NCBI RefSeq assembly: GCF_032118995.1
Contig: NC_092652.1
Span: 22,247,044-22,311,043, forward strand
DNA: 64,000 nucleotides
Source: Asterias amurensis
Lineage: Eukaryota > Echinodermata > Asteroidea > Forcipulatida > Asteriidae
Direction: 5' to 3'
Shown here one piece after another: positions 1 to 12,588 of the stretch. Made by a program: the position numbers and the translations under genes. A model generated the notes under the pieces. The model ran no database searches and was not told where the DNA came from. It was given only the letters and a program-made list of their open reading frames with translations. Every line of letters begins with the position of its first letter. The stretch's first letter is position 1.

Positions 1-445
1 TTTTTCACACAGTCAAAATGTTCATTCGTATTGCTGTTGGGGGTATAGGGAACATGACAAAGATCAGCCAGATTGGAAAACAACCATCAACCGAAACGAA
101 AGAGAAAGCGTTTCATTTCAGGATGCATTAAATAAATTACCTCATTAGTTAAATCGAATGGGTTTGAAGATGTTTTGTCAGAGTATAAGTCAACATATTA
201 CGGGGAAGTTCAAACTTGTTGATGTGCATGTCAGCGAACGATTTTCCTTGTATAGCAGAGCATAATTCTACACAAAATGTCTCGGTTACTACTAAAAAAA
301 AAAGAAGTCTAAAACCTACTTTTGCTATACAAAAATGTTGGGTAAAATTGTTTCCTGCACCGTGGTTGCTATATAAATCCACGGTTATTTGGGTTGTTTT
401 CATGAAGTTGGTCACTGCCCTCAGGAATGCACACCCAAACAGTTA

Positions 446-640
446 GGTTGGCGTAATGGTTTCTTTCCTTGCCTTGTGTATCTCTAGGACCCTGGTTCAA
501 ATCCCACAAGGGCACTATGAGGACTGGGTTTTCAGAACAGCACATCCAACCATTCGGAATGGCGTAATGGTGTTATTCATCGCCGTATACTAGGGCTCGA
601 ATCCCACCAGGGGGCCACTATATGTGGACTGGGTTTTCAG
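446..640 (+). repeat. Two tandem tRNA-like SINE units
   Basis: Units 446-535 and 554-640 share TGGCGTAATGG (A-box-like), a B-box (GGTTCAAATCC or GGCTCGAATCC) and the tail GGACTGGGTTTTCAG. They read as head-tail repeats of a tRNA-derived SINE. Confidence 0.65.
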
Positions 641-1033
641 TCTCTATATATGAAGGTCTTCTGTTCGGTTCATTCTCTCCTCTCTCATAATACAAACATG
701 AAACTTATTTCCTTGTCTTCTCACAATTTAGTGTATGGCGTGTAAGTAGCCTATACAAATCTCACCTTTTCTAAGAATACTGGGCTCCATAGAATCAATT
801 GATCAATCAATCAATCAATAAAACTAGACACGGGTTTGCATTATGACCAATAACGTGGTGGGTTTGTTCGTGTACGCGGCGCTGAGGCCAGGTGTCCGTG
901 TTTAGGTAAATACCTACGGGAGACCGGAACTTGCAAGAAAACACAAATCCGCTTTGGGAGAAAAAAAGACATTATCGAATCGACGAAGGTTACACATTGA
1001 ATCATATTATGGGAATATTTTCAAGCAATGGAG

Positions 1034-1403
1034 TTAAGGCACTGGACACTTTTGGTAATTAATAAAAAATAACTGTTGGCATAAAAAATTACTTGGTACA
1101 ATTGCAATGGAAAGCTTTTGATGGTATAAAACATTGTGGGAAATAGCTCCTTCTGAAGTAACATGTTTTTTTGTAGAAAAAGGTAGTTTCTCAATCACTT
1201 AACTGAAGCCTTTTATATGCATCCGAAAGCACATAAAGTTGTGCAACAAGGGTGTTTTCTTGATTCATAACTCTCTTGCAACTCCGATGACCAATAGAGC
1301 AAACAATTTCACAGATTTGTTTTTGTATGCATATTTTTGGATACACCAAGTGAGAATACTGGTCTGTAACAGCTGTTATACCTAAGGTGTCCACTGCCTT
1401 TAA
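1034..1403 (+). repeat. Family A miniature element, full length
   Basis: Starts TTAAGGCACTGGACACTTTTGG and ends GGTGTCCACTGCCTTTAA, giving imperfect terminal inverted repeats with TTAA at both ends. The interior has family landmarks (TTATATGCATCCGAAAGCAC, GTGCAACAAGGGTG). Confidence 0.85.
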
Positions 1404-1924
1404 GGCGATGGGCACCATCAACGCAACATCTCAACCAATACAACATTTCAACATAGGATCATTATTTGTTTTAGAATCAAAGGTTATTGCTCCTTGCAAG
1501 ATAAACACTCATCACATTAACCCAAGAGGACCCCACTCTGCATGAGGCTCACTGCCGCAAAGTTTTGTGACCTTTCCTAAATATTTTCGGATCGTAAACC
1601 TTACAACAACAAAAAACACGAACAAGAAAAGGCGATGTACTGTCTCCATGGAAACTTTGAAATGTTTACTGCATTACAATAGTTATTATTTCAATATGAT
1701 AGCAAACAAATTTGCACGGGCCCCCTCTGTAAACGTACATTGTTGTTTGTGTATTATAAAACGAACAAAAAATGAGCCTAAAATGTATCACGTTACAATA
1801 TTTTATTTTTTATGACGAGATTACAACATGGCCGGAAAAGGTCGCAATCTTGATAATTAATTTCATTTTGTATGTTACATTTTGTTAAATATTATCGTTC
1901 TGAAAGGTGAAACCATAAAGTACA

Positions 1925-2294
1925 AAGTTGATACCCATTTCAAAAAGTCCGCTTTTTGGCAATTACTCAAAATAATGGTTAGCATAAACACTTGGAAAGC
2001 TGTTGATAGTATTAAACATGAGAAATGGCTCCCTCAAAAGTAACGTAACCGGGGGTTTTTTCCAGAAAAAAAAATTTAAACAGTCTCTGTGTAACTTCGA
2101 TGACCTTATGAGTAAAACATTTCACAGATTTATTAATTTATGCATTATATTGTGATATACCGAAGATTCCCACCGTGCCTTTAAAAGGTGATTTACAGCA
2201 ACATATATTCAGTTGTTGATTTGAAGTCAATGACAAAGTTTTTATGCTGACAATTATTTTGAGTAAACCAAAATAGTGTCCAGGGCCTTTAATA
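1925..2294 (+). repeat. Family A, decayed copy plus tail fragment
   Basis: Recognisable blocks are GGCAATTACTCAAAATAATG, AACATGAGAAATGGCTCCC and CCGTGCCTTTAA. A second, oppositely oriented tail ends at GTGTCCAGGGCCTTTAA (about 2294). Confidence 0.55.
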
Positions 2295-2654
2295 ATATAG
2301 GCCTACATCCCTGAGCTATATCCTAAAATGTTTCAATACACCATGGAGATAAAACACTCGACTATGCCCCCCCCCCCCCCCCCCCCCACCTTACGCTCAC
2401 CCTCCCTCGGTCGCCAAGCCCCTGGGGCGGGTAAGATACCGAACGTCGCGAGTGATCGGACGCCACAAATTCAGGCATGGGGCTCTTCGCAGTTTTTTTG
2501 ACGCCATAATTCTCATATCGATTGGAATAGATACATTTTTTAACTGTCCAGAGAATCAGTTTCACAGTACAGAGAAAGGAAATACAATTTGTTCATGATG
2601 TGAAGTGTCATGAAAACAATCTTTTTCGTACGAATTACTTTTATTCCCATCTGC

Positions 2655-2935
2655 AACTTTGACAATGGAGATTATTGGTAATTGTCAAAGACCGTGATTT
2701 GTTTTTGTATGCATATGTTGGGATACAACAAATAATAATACTGCAGTGTTATAACTTGGTGTATCCAAACATATGCATAAAAGAAACAAATCTGGGAAAA
2801 CTTTTACTCAATTGGTTATTTGATGACTTTCTGTCGATTTATTATCAATACGGGGAAAGTCTGTTTTGTAGATTCAGTGCGCTTTGCATTTATTTGTATT
2901 GTCAACACATACTTTAAAGAGAAATGTGGAGTTTC
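2655..2935. repeat. Family A, rearranged decayed copy
   Basis: Contains ATTGGTAATTGTCAAAGACC, TATGCATATGTTGGGATAC and, in the other orientation, TTGGTGTATCC followed by ATATGCATAAAAG. This points to fragments joined head to head. Confidence 0.5.
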
Positions 2936-4244
2936 ATTAAGGCCCCAGATCTGGAAACAAGCTTTGAAAGTCATTACATTTCACGATTGAGAAGTTTTTG
3001 ATCGAGTGTATTGCATTCCTTGAGAAGTTGGAATATAAGTCAAGGACATTTCTCTGTTAAGAGCTTCCTATAATGAGTATTCGTTAGTCGTAGTGTATAG
3101 ACCTTTATCATGGTGCAGCCATCTGAATTTCTCCCATTGATATAATTGTTACCAAACCGAGGCTGGGAGAACAAACAGTCTGGTTCCTATTTTCAAAATG
3201 ATTACTGCATTCATTATTGTTATTCGATACGAGGAACATGACCAAGATTGAGGATGCATGACTAAGGTCTATACTCTCAAAGATTGGGTTTTAGAGGGCG
3301 TGTCCCCTCTCCCCTTCGATAGGGGGAACATCTGAAAGAGGAAGGGTTTGAACAGCGTGTCAGATTGAGAACAATAAGGGGGGAGGTAACTACCCAAGTG
3401 CCAACATCACACCCCGTTTAGCAACTAGATCAGCAAAACAGCCCCAGACACAATGCTATTGAATCTACACATAAAACAAACACGCGACATTTATGTGATT
3501 CTGAGCCTTGTTTGTATTAATATTTGATTTGTTCCACAGTCACTATGCTAGTTTTCAATTGTAGAGTTACGTGACAAGACACCAAGAATATTCAAATAGA
3601 AAACCAAGCATGCTCCCCTTCTGCGTTTCAAAACCAAACATGATTTGTTTATTAGTTCGAGATGGTTCGAGCATGGATGTGTATGGTTCGAGCATAGAAA
3701 AGGATCTCCTTTCTCTTTGGTTCGACGAGCGGCGTTCTTCAACCCGACCGAGTTACCACGTGACTTTTACCTCTCACTGACGTCACTGCACGTACTTTAT
3801 CCCCCAAGCAAAAGTGTTGGGTTTCCAAAATGCCCTGGAAGATTCGCAGCAGGGTATATCCGGGAGAGTGACATAGCATCAGAGCATCTCCTCACCCCCA
3901 TGTACCCGTACTACCCAATTGCTAACATCACGCCCTGTTTAGCAACTCGATCACAGTGAAGATACCCCCAGACACAACGCAGCCGTCCGCTGTCTGGACT
4001 CGACCGGCTACGGTCAAACCAACACACAGTGGTATCCCGAGACGGTCGTAATTGGAATCTGGTCGAACACGGCCAAGGTTGATATTATTATAAGCGATGA
4101 TTAAAGGGACTGCAGCCGACTGCAGCGCTAGGATTACTCCTATCTCGAGTTAAGACGGGTAACTCGTCCTAAACTTAGGATGGGTTCAATGCGTCCTAAC
4201 GTCTATGGATTCGGAACTTAACTTAACAAGTACTAAAATCTAAT

Positions 4245-4620
4245 CTAAAATGAGGCTTGACACGTTTTGGTAATATTTTCAAATGCCAGTATTCTCACTT
4301 GGTGTATTCCACCATATGCATAGAATAAGAAACCTGTGAAAACTCGGCTCAATTGTTCATCGAACTTGCAAGAGAATACTGACAGAAAAAGACATCCTTG
4401 TTGCACAAATTGTTATGTTTTCAGATGTATATCAAAGGCTTCAGCTGAAGTCCTTTATTATTTGAGTAAGTGACAAGTTACACCTTTCTACGTTATTTCA
4501 GAGAGGGAACCGTTTCTCACAAAATACATTTACCAACAGCTCTCCATTATTTTTTACAAAGTAAGTTTACATGCTAACAATTATTTTTAGTATTTACCAA
4601 TAGTTTCCAGTGCCTTTAAT
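4245..4620 (-). repeat. Family A miniature element
   Basis: Runs from GGCTTGACACGTTTTGGTAA to CCAGTGCCTTTAA, with CTCACTTGGTGTATTCC and GTTGCACAAATTG inside. Confidence 0.75.
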
Positions 4621-6431
4621 ATAAAATATCATAGAAAAGCATCAACTGTACAAAAGTCCTTTGACCGGAGCTTTCCGCAGACGTGTAATTAATCAACTTT
4701 GATAACTGCCACAATTAATTATCAAAGGCAATTTGAAGATGACACCTGACTGATCATGAGAAGACACGTCTGTCTTTGACAATTTCCACCTTCAGCAAAA
4801 GAGTCTTTTCTAAACAACGGCTGTGGGGAGCCGGTTCTCGTTCGGGTAACCTGGGCCAGCTGGAGTAGGACAAACGAAGCCTGACCGCAAAGCCTAAGCT
4901 TGGTTTGGAAAATACACACCGGGTAAACTATTAATTTGCCCGATGATAATGTAGACCTCTAATTATACTAGTCTGTCAAGCAGGAAGAATTATAAACATG
5001 GACATTGATCCATTGTTTACAGTCGGTGCAAGTAGTAAGCTCTGTTTTTTATTTTTTATTTTTTTTATTAGGTAGAACATAGCCCTTTCTCTATGGGTAG
5101 ACCTACCCCATTGTTGTCTGAGTACATAAAGCGGAGGGAGAGCCCATCAATCAACCGAGTACCGGTTGTACTCGCTGACTAGAACCATCTCTGGGTTCTG
5201 TTTGGGGCCATTCAAAATATTTAATGTTTAAATGTATCGATTTTTTTCCCCGATATTTTCGGAGGGTAGGTCAAAACAAATATCTGAAAATCTATCTAAA
5301 TTCAGTTTTGGTTAATATACAATAATGTAAAAATATATGTTAACAAACGAAAAAGAAAAGGGAAAATATACAGCTCGCAAAGATCCTTATTATCCACCCG
5401 TAAAAAGCAACTGAAAACTATATTGGGACTACGTGATTGGTGCCACTTTGTTTGTTAAAATTACTGAGGAATTTCTGCAAAGAAAAATGACTAACACCTT
5501 TAAGTTAAAAAGAGATAGGGTGCAAACAACCGTAATTAAAAAATATAATGAAATTCCGCAAATACTATGGTCTTACACCTTTAAGTCAAAAAGCTGTTTA
5601 GTCAGACATGATTTAAGGCTTGATAATGTCGCGCATCATCACATTACATCATTGAAGGGATTATTGAGCATGCGCAATTAAAACTCTTCGGGGATACCCC
5701 ATTCTAATCTGTGGCTCAACGCGAAGTGCGCCAAATTCAGCACAGGGTGCCCCCAATTCCTAATATATCTTTCCAGCATACTTTCATTTCAAAAACTGAA
5801 TGTTAAAAAAATGACCTTCGAGTCATAATCTCATGGTTACTGGTACAGTATGCTAAAGATACATAGCAGTTAATTAACGGCTTGAATAGTCTCCAAAAAT
5901 GTAGGGGGTAGGACACGCCCTTTTTTAAACCCAGCTCAATAATGTCCCATTAAAAAAGACCTCCACACACACAGTAAAATTTGTTTAATTTAGGGAAAAT
6001 GGCTCGTTGCAATCCAATATACATGGGTTTCACCTCGGTAGGCACACAGTATTACACCCAGCCTTTTAATGAGCTTCTGTCACCCGGCTTGTTTCAAATA
6101 ATTGATATACTATAAACCGCTAACTTTAATAACAAGTGACTCAGTATTCTAGGCACGTTGGGTAGTAATAAATGCTAGGATCAAATGACAGGTGCATTAT
6201 ACCTTGTAGTATTAAGGAAGCAATGCAATACAAGTATAAACCGGAGATAGTGGCCTGATTTAAACATGTTTGTCAGGTAAAATTGCATATTTTCCATCAA
6301 TGCTTAAATTATGACAGAATAAATCATTTTTTTAAAGGCGCACTATTTACGAATCATTGGAGACTCAAATAACGTATACTGCATATTATTTTGTGAATCA
6401 CCAAAGTGCTGATATTTTGAGGTATAACAAG

Positions 6432-6533
6432 AACAAAGACCTTAAAGAAACTGGGCACTATTGGTAATTGTCAAAGACTAGTCTTACCTTTGGTGTATTA
6501 CAATATATGCATAAAATAACAACAACTAATATA
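6432..6533 (-). repeat. Family A, ~100-bp end fragment
   Basis: TTAAAGAAACTGGGCACTATTG with TTGTCAAAGACTAGTC and ATATGCATAAAATAAC. It stops where the palindrome at 6536 begins. Confidence 0.65.
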
Positions 6534-6535
6534 GG

Positions 6536-6566
6536 GAGACCGCCAACATATTATGTTGGCGGTCTC
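6536..6566. repeat. Perfect 15-bp-arm palindrome
   Basis: GAGACCGCCAACATA, one base, then TATGTTGGCGGTCTC. It directly follows a family A fragment. Confidence 0.9.
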
Positions 6567-6854
6567 TCCTTTAGTCAAAATCTTTGTGGTTTATTTTGAA
6601 ATATTAATGATAATAATATTCGATTTGCATACCCCCCTAACATAAACTTATCTCTAAGCGATTTACAAATAACTCAAATAAGTAACCTGTTAAATTATGT
6701 ACAAGTTGGCTGAAAGATTAACACACAAGTAAGGTAATTAATGCGGTATAGAAAAGAGGTGTGTTTTCCATCCACTATCTCAGTGTGCGTCTTTACAAAG
6801 GGCACTGCACTGAAAAACTGGGGTGTTAAGTTGATTCTCTTGGTATCCATTATG

Positions 6855-7255
6855 TGACAGTGGGCACTATTGGTAATTACTCAAAATAATTATTATCATA
6901 AAACCTTTCTTGATTACGAGTAATGGGGAGAGGTTGATATTATAAAACATTGTGAGAAACAGCTCCCTCTCAAGTGACGTAGTTTTCGAGAAAGAAGTAA
7001 TTTTCCACGAATTTTATTTCGAGACCTCAGATTTAGAATTCGAGGTCTCGAAATCAAGCATCTGAAAGCACACAACTTCGTTTGACCATGGTGTGCCAAG
7101 GGTATTTTTTTTCTTTCATTAATATCTCGCAGCTTCGACGACCGATTAAGCTCAAATTTCCACAGATTTTTTTTATTTTATGCATGTATGTTGAGGTACA
7201 CCAACTGTAAAGACTGGTCTTTGACAATTACCAATAGTGTCCAGTGTCTTTAATC
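6855..7255 (+). repeat. Family A miniature element
   Basis: CAGTGGGCACTATTGGTAAT to CCAATAGTGTCCAGTGTCTT. The internal hairpin TTCGAGACCTCAGAT...GAGGTCTCGAA is present. Confidence 0.85.
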
Positions 7256-7949
7256 AACGATACAGTAATGGGGATAAATATTATATTACCATGTTGGTGT
7301 TGTCACATCTAGATACCAGGAATAATGTTTTAATACCCCAGTTTTAGCAGTGTGCAGACTGTTTGACTTGCTTCAGTTTTGATGAAAGTTACATTGACTA
7401 TAATAATACAGTTCGGGCAATCATATGGCTTGGGGTAGGAAGGCGATACAATCTACTAGCTCAACTCAAGTTCAATTAATACTCCTCGCAGTTTCAATAA
7501 AAAGAATCATGCATAGCCAGTCGAGCTGCCTTTTTAGCACCCCACACATTCTCAAATATGCACTTTGTACCACAAACAATTTCTTGGAGCACCCCAGTCT
7601 CTAGAATTTCCTTTTTGAGTCCTTTTATTTTACATGTGTCCTTTGTGTCCAGAAGGTAGTGAATAATATGAGAGCACCCGTCATAAATTACAATTTCAGG
7701 TGATATTGTCAACAACAACAAAAAAACCGCCAAAAATAACGTCCCTCGTGAATCAAAGTGTCACATTTTTATTCAGTCAGGAATTGATCCCACTTGCATG
7801 AAAGGTCACTTTTGGTTTGTCCCCACGTAAGCAAATTGAACTGATTTGATCCCCTTATTTCTGGATCACCTAGTAGTGTATTGAACTCAATGCAGGCTGA
7901 TGATATCAAATAAAACTATGTGCATCGCAATGCACTTAAAACATAACCA

Positions 7950-8311
7950 TGTAAAGGCACTGGAGCACCTTTGGTAATTGTCAAATACCAGTATTCTCAC
8001 TTGGTGTATCCCTACACATGCATAACAATTACAAATGTGGAAATTTTGACTCAATTGGTTATCGAAGTTGCAAGAGAATGATAAATGAAAAAAACACCCA
8101 TGTTGCACAAATGTGGGTGCTTTCAGATGCCTAAAAAAGCTTCCGGCGTGAAGTCGTTGAATATTGAGTGAGAAATTACATCTCTCAAAAAAAACTACGT
8201 TGCTTGAGAGGGAGCCGTTTTCACAATGTGTTATACTATCAACAGCTCTCTATTACTCGTTACCACTTCAGTAATTTTGAGAAATTACCAATAGTATCAT
8301 GCCTTTAACCT
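7950..8311 (-). repeat. Family A miniature element
   Basis: TAAAGGCACTGGAGCACC to TACCAATAGTATCATGCC. It belongs to the subfamily lacking the central GAGGTCTCG hairpin. Confidence 0.8.
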
Positions 8312-8892
8312 ATAAGACATAAACAGCGGAAACCATACGAGCAACTTACCGTAGGCCTACGTATCAGTATTCAAAAACTTCACGGTGCTCTTTCCTACTG
8401 GGACTAAGGCGACTGCCCCTTACAACTCACAAAAAAAAATACAAAAAACACGGCTATTTCCCCTGGCTATACTGTCTTGTGAAGTTAAACACCTTATGAT
8501 AACACTAGTGACTTGATACTTTGAAAAGAAATTACAAATGCATTATATCAGCAGTGTTGCAACTGCCCGATACGGTCCGCCTCAGTGAGTAGAATATGAA
8601 GAGGGAGGTTGGAGGGGGGGGGATGCCCTGATGTGAAAGCCACGGTACCACTAACATTGACCCATAGTACCACTAATATTTTAGGTAGAGGTTGACTTGA
8701 AAGGGTGTCAAGTAAACTCTGAAACAGTTGAGACTTGCTTAGAAAATGGTCTCCCAGTAAGTTCCTGAGCAATATGGTTTACATCTTATGACATATCGTG
8801 TGGTGATAACTAGATTTACCCGCATCCACGGAGAACTCGCATTTCACGGTATAACATAGTATGGTTAGCAGTGTGAAATAATCAAATCTTAC

Positions 8893-8943
8893 CTCATATC
8901 TGTAGCCGTCCCTGAGCTCCTCATTATCCCCAGCCGGTGCCAT
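8893..8943 (-). CDS. Possible first coding exon of a minus-strand gene
   Basis: On the minus strand, ATGGCACCGGC opens 17 codons (MAPAGDNEELRDGYRYE) ending exactly at a strong GTAAGATTT donor (8892 downward), phase 0. The sequence just upstream (8944-9350) is comparatively CpG-rich, as a promoter might be. A tentative second exon is 4790-4859 on the same strand: acceptor CCTACTCCAG, 70 nt, open in the needed phase, giving LAQVTRTRTGSPQPLFRKDS, but its GTGGAA donor is weak. The remainder would lie left of the window. No family recognised. Confidence 0.4.
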
Positions 8944-10107
8944 CTCGGAATCAACTAAGACTGAAACTAAGATACGGTTTATTTGGAGATTCTATAACAC
9001 ACACGACTAAAAAGTATCAATCATAATTCGGAGTCCGTGTGTCGCGTTTTTGGCATTTTTCATATAAAAAACCGAGCCAGCCGTTGCGAGTCGTACGCCC
9101 TGTGTGCACTGGAGTCTCACAGTCCCTTGCTGCGTCGGACCCACAGAGCGTAACCATGACGTGCGTGGTGAAAATCCCGTGTCGGTTCCAGGTATAACCG
9201 AAGGCGTCACATGTGCGAGTACTATAACAAACCTTTGTATAGTAGTCGGTGCTGTGTTAAAGATATGATTTATATAATTTTCTTTCCTATTTCCACCCTT
9301 TCTTAATCGGCCCTCTATCCGTGTGTAGTGGACCATAAACAGACATTAAAAGTTTCACACCCAGAGCGCTAGTTCATACGCGGTACCAGTCGACTGCACG
9401 GGCTGTCAACCCAGCTGAAAGTATAACCCTACCACCATCAGATGACAGGCTGAATCTGGGCGGTCCGTCAAAGCATGGTCAAAGCCAGGGGTAGTGCCTT
9501 TAGTCGCCACATATCACCTAAGTATCACACCTGGTATGTGACTCTAGCAGCCTTAATCATTGCTCGGGACCAGTGGAGCATTGTAGCATGACAAACGTCC
9601 ATAGTATAGAACCTTCAGGGAGTAGAATAACATATGTTTGTATATCGATGGGTTTGTACTTGGTTTGTACTGCTGTTCATCAGACACACTTTGAACCACA
9701 CGACTTTATACACTGCTGCCTAGACTGGTCCCCGTCCAGTATTGATGCAGTTCCTTGGTCTATGGTCGAACCAGCTGATCTTGGGCTGTCATCGCTGAGG
9801 ATATAGTGCCACGTGACTATTTTGCAGACTATTTTTACCTTCCTACGAAGCATTTATTTTTTATCACAATAATGTTAATGGCAAAGAGGAAGGAGCATGT
9901 GCCAAATGGCGAGTGAGTTGTGTAAAAGTTGGTCTCAGATATAAAAATGGCTCTCCAAGTGTGCGATCGTAATATTTGCTTCGCAATTGACTTTTTAGAA
10001 AGCAGACAAACCAAATCGATCGATCATTTTATTATGGCATAATATAAATTACCGTGTTGGGTTGTGTGCCAGGGCAATGCCTGGATGTCAAATTGTTGAC
10101 AAAAGCA
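8944..10107. other. Intergenic, comparatively GC-rich, unassigned
   Basis: Lies upstream of the possible minus-strand exon at 8893-8943. CpG-containing stretches (9040-9200, 9360-9480) would fit a promoter region. I find no exon here. Confidence 0.3.
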
Positions 10108-10375
10108 TATTTCAACAGTGGTTAGGGACTACGGTTCTGAATAATATTTTCAACAGTGAATATAGGACCTACAGTCATACAAAATTGTATGGTTGTTCTG
10201 AAATATATTTTCAACAGTGGGTAGGGCACAGTTGAACAATATTGTACGGGTGTTCTGAATGATAGTTTTAGCAGTTTATTAGGGCATGCAATTATACAAT
10301 ATTGTATGGTCGTCTGAATGATAATTTCAACGGTGGGTAGGGCCTGAATTTGTACAATATTGTATGGTTGTCGAA
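10108..10375. repeat. Minisatellite, ~60-bp unit, about 4.5 copies
   Basis: TTCAACAGTGGGTAGGGC-type blocks start near 10113, 10151, 10212, 10270 and 10329, alternating with ATACAATATTGTATGGTYG. The units are diverged, so the array is old. Confidence 0.8.
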
Positions 10376-11041
10376 TGGGCTTGAATGTTCATCTGCCTTA
10401 AAAACGTAAATAACGTTTTAAAAAAAAACTTGTTTGCTCAGTCTAGTCCTAAATGCCAACGCAACCCCGCCCTCTTCCGAGGGTGCGACACAAACTAACG
10501 TTTTACATTTTCAAAATGAAACTTTCAACTCAAAGTGTGATGTGGAATCCAAAGGTTTTCTTTATAATTTAAAACATTGGCACATTGGTTCTTTATTGTG
10601 GGAGTCGTTGTCAAGATCTTATTAAGTAAGGTTGTTTACGTAGAAAACAAAAGGAAAATGTGGGAAGTTTGGATGACAATTTCGCAAGTTCGTGGTGGGG
10701 TTTTTTTGTGACTAGTGGAAGCCGACAAGTTAGTGGTTTCGCAATTGTGTCAAGTATCCTGTGTATGAGATCCTGATAAATAACACACAACAGAGTATTG
10801 GAGAGTGACTGACGAATGAGGAAATTAACAATTGTCACCATTGACCCATTTATATTCAAAATAACATTTAAATTTATGCCACATTTCCCGCTGTATTCTC
10901 CGAGAATTCATGGAAAAAGAAATAAAGTTGAGCTTCCACACGTGTCAGGTTGCCTTCTGTTTGTGCATAGTGTCCCATTTTCACAATCTCACCGGGCTCT
11001 ACCGAAAAAAATTCAGTGCGACAAACTCATTGATCCTCTGA

Positions 11042-11287
11042 TACGGAGCTCTGGAGGTGCCATCCGACATGTTGAGATCTTGACATAATTGTCTCTGGAT
11101 GACGACATCCTAAACGCAATTAAGTCTTCATACCGATAATTATGTTGGGATATCGATATCCTAAAATGAGGTTGTCGTCTTGCTGTGTTATTAATTTATC
11201 TCGACATGACGACATCCTAAAAGTAGGATGTCGTCATCCGGAGATGTCAGGATCTCAAAATGTCGGAGGCACTTCGAGAGCTCCGTA
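11042..11287. repeat. Foldback element, ~246 bp
   Basis: TACGGAGCTCTGGAGGTGCC pairs with GGCACTTCGAGAGCTCCGTA. Inner GATGACGACATCCTA pairs with TAGGATGTCGTCATC. Confidence 0.85.
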
Positions 11288-12158
11288 CTCTGTAGAATCG
11301 TGAAGATATGGTATGATACCTCCAAGTCGGAGGGAAAGAATGTCTATAAATAACACAATCCTATATAAAGAGTGGGCGGCTGTTGCCCCTGATCATGACT
11401 GTGACCTGAATTAGTTTCAATCAAGAAAAGGGTCACATGTAGATAGGTTTCGGGGGCTTCTTTGTAATACGCGACGGCACGGTGCCTTTAAAAGGATAAG
11501 CTAATTATTAAAAAAAGGAAATGGTACCCCCTTTCAGATTTTCCCATTAAAAAGGTGGCAAAGACGAGAAGAGGTCGATCTTCAGTTTCTCATCCTTGCG
11601 TCGTGCGTCGTCGTGCGAGTAAAAACAAGAAGGTGTTATTTTCACAATGCATGATATACATTTTTAGATAATAAGAAGAGAGTCTGTTATGAATCTGCCA
11701 TGTGAACGTGACGTGCATTGAGTTTACAACCTATCAAATTATGTCCGGAGTAAGGTTTAATATTCCAATGATTATACAAACAGCGGGAGATGGTTCGCCG
11801 TCTGAGAGGCGCAGTTCCCATTGACTGGGGTCGTGGTGTATGTACAGGGAACCCGAGCAGGGATGTCGCTGCGAGTTTAGGGCTCTTGGGTTAGAGGGTA
11901 TCGCAAAGGTCGTTGTGCTTTGGAAAACTAAAACACCAATACCAACACCGATTTGCAGCTGTGTTTTTAGTGTCTGCGAGCTCGGGAAAATATAAAACCC
12001 GTGTCCTACATTTTCTAATTGAAATAATGAGGGAATGACACGAAAACAAGGTCAGGATCGAGATTGAAAGGTTAAGGCAAGTATGCTGACAAAATTCACG
12101 ATCCCTTGGAAGGCGCGAAGTGATTTTTGACATTGAATTTTGATAATGGAGGTTTGCT

Positions 12159-12588
12159 TTAAAGGATTCGGGTACTTTTTCAAAATGTCCACAGATTTAC
12201 ATTAAACTAACAGGGTTTGAAGATAATGATAGTGAAAAGCTTCCCTTCGAATGTTACTAAGGTTGTGTAGTTTTTGAGATATGAGTAAAACAAGTCACAG
12301 AATCATTTTGGTCTCATGAGACCAAAATGATTTTAGCATGTAAAATCCCCTTAACCAGTTATGATATTGTACCAAAACCATAGCATAACTGGTTAATACG
12401 TTTTTACATGCTAAAACTGTAATGAGACGAAAATTATTACTTGTACTCATTTCTCAAAAACTACAGCACCTCAGTAAGTAAAATTTCAAGGGAAGCTTTC
12501 TATCATAATCTACAAACTGTGTAAGTTTAATGTAAATCTGTTGACATTGTGTTTTTTGTTAGGAGAAAAGTACATATACCCTTTAAAG
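12159..12588. repeat. Family B palindromic element
   Basis: Long inverted arms run from TTTAAAGGATTCGGGTAC to GTACATATACCCTTTAAA. The centre has TAACCAGTTATGATATTG and its complement. The right end is shared with the next family A element at TTTAAA. Confidence 0.85.

Larger units (their letters stand above)
2642..6431. other. Intergenic, mostly unassigned
   Basis: Apart from two family A copies it holds a ~70-bp direct repeat (3386-3455 and 3909-3981) around a less AT-rich block (3600-4080) and a fragment with CTAGGATTACTCC/CCTAAACTTAGGATG words (4125-4215). I see no convincing exon in 4930-6430. Confidence 0.4.

Noticed and set aside
3386-3981. Terminal direct repeats of a retroelement
   Set aside because: The repeats are only ~70 bp, and there is no primer-site, tract or coding evidence.
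7494-7733. Minus-strand 79-codon frame with SPEIVIYDGCSHIIHYLL
   Set aside because: No splice or start context and no recognised family; not distinguishable from chance.
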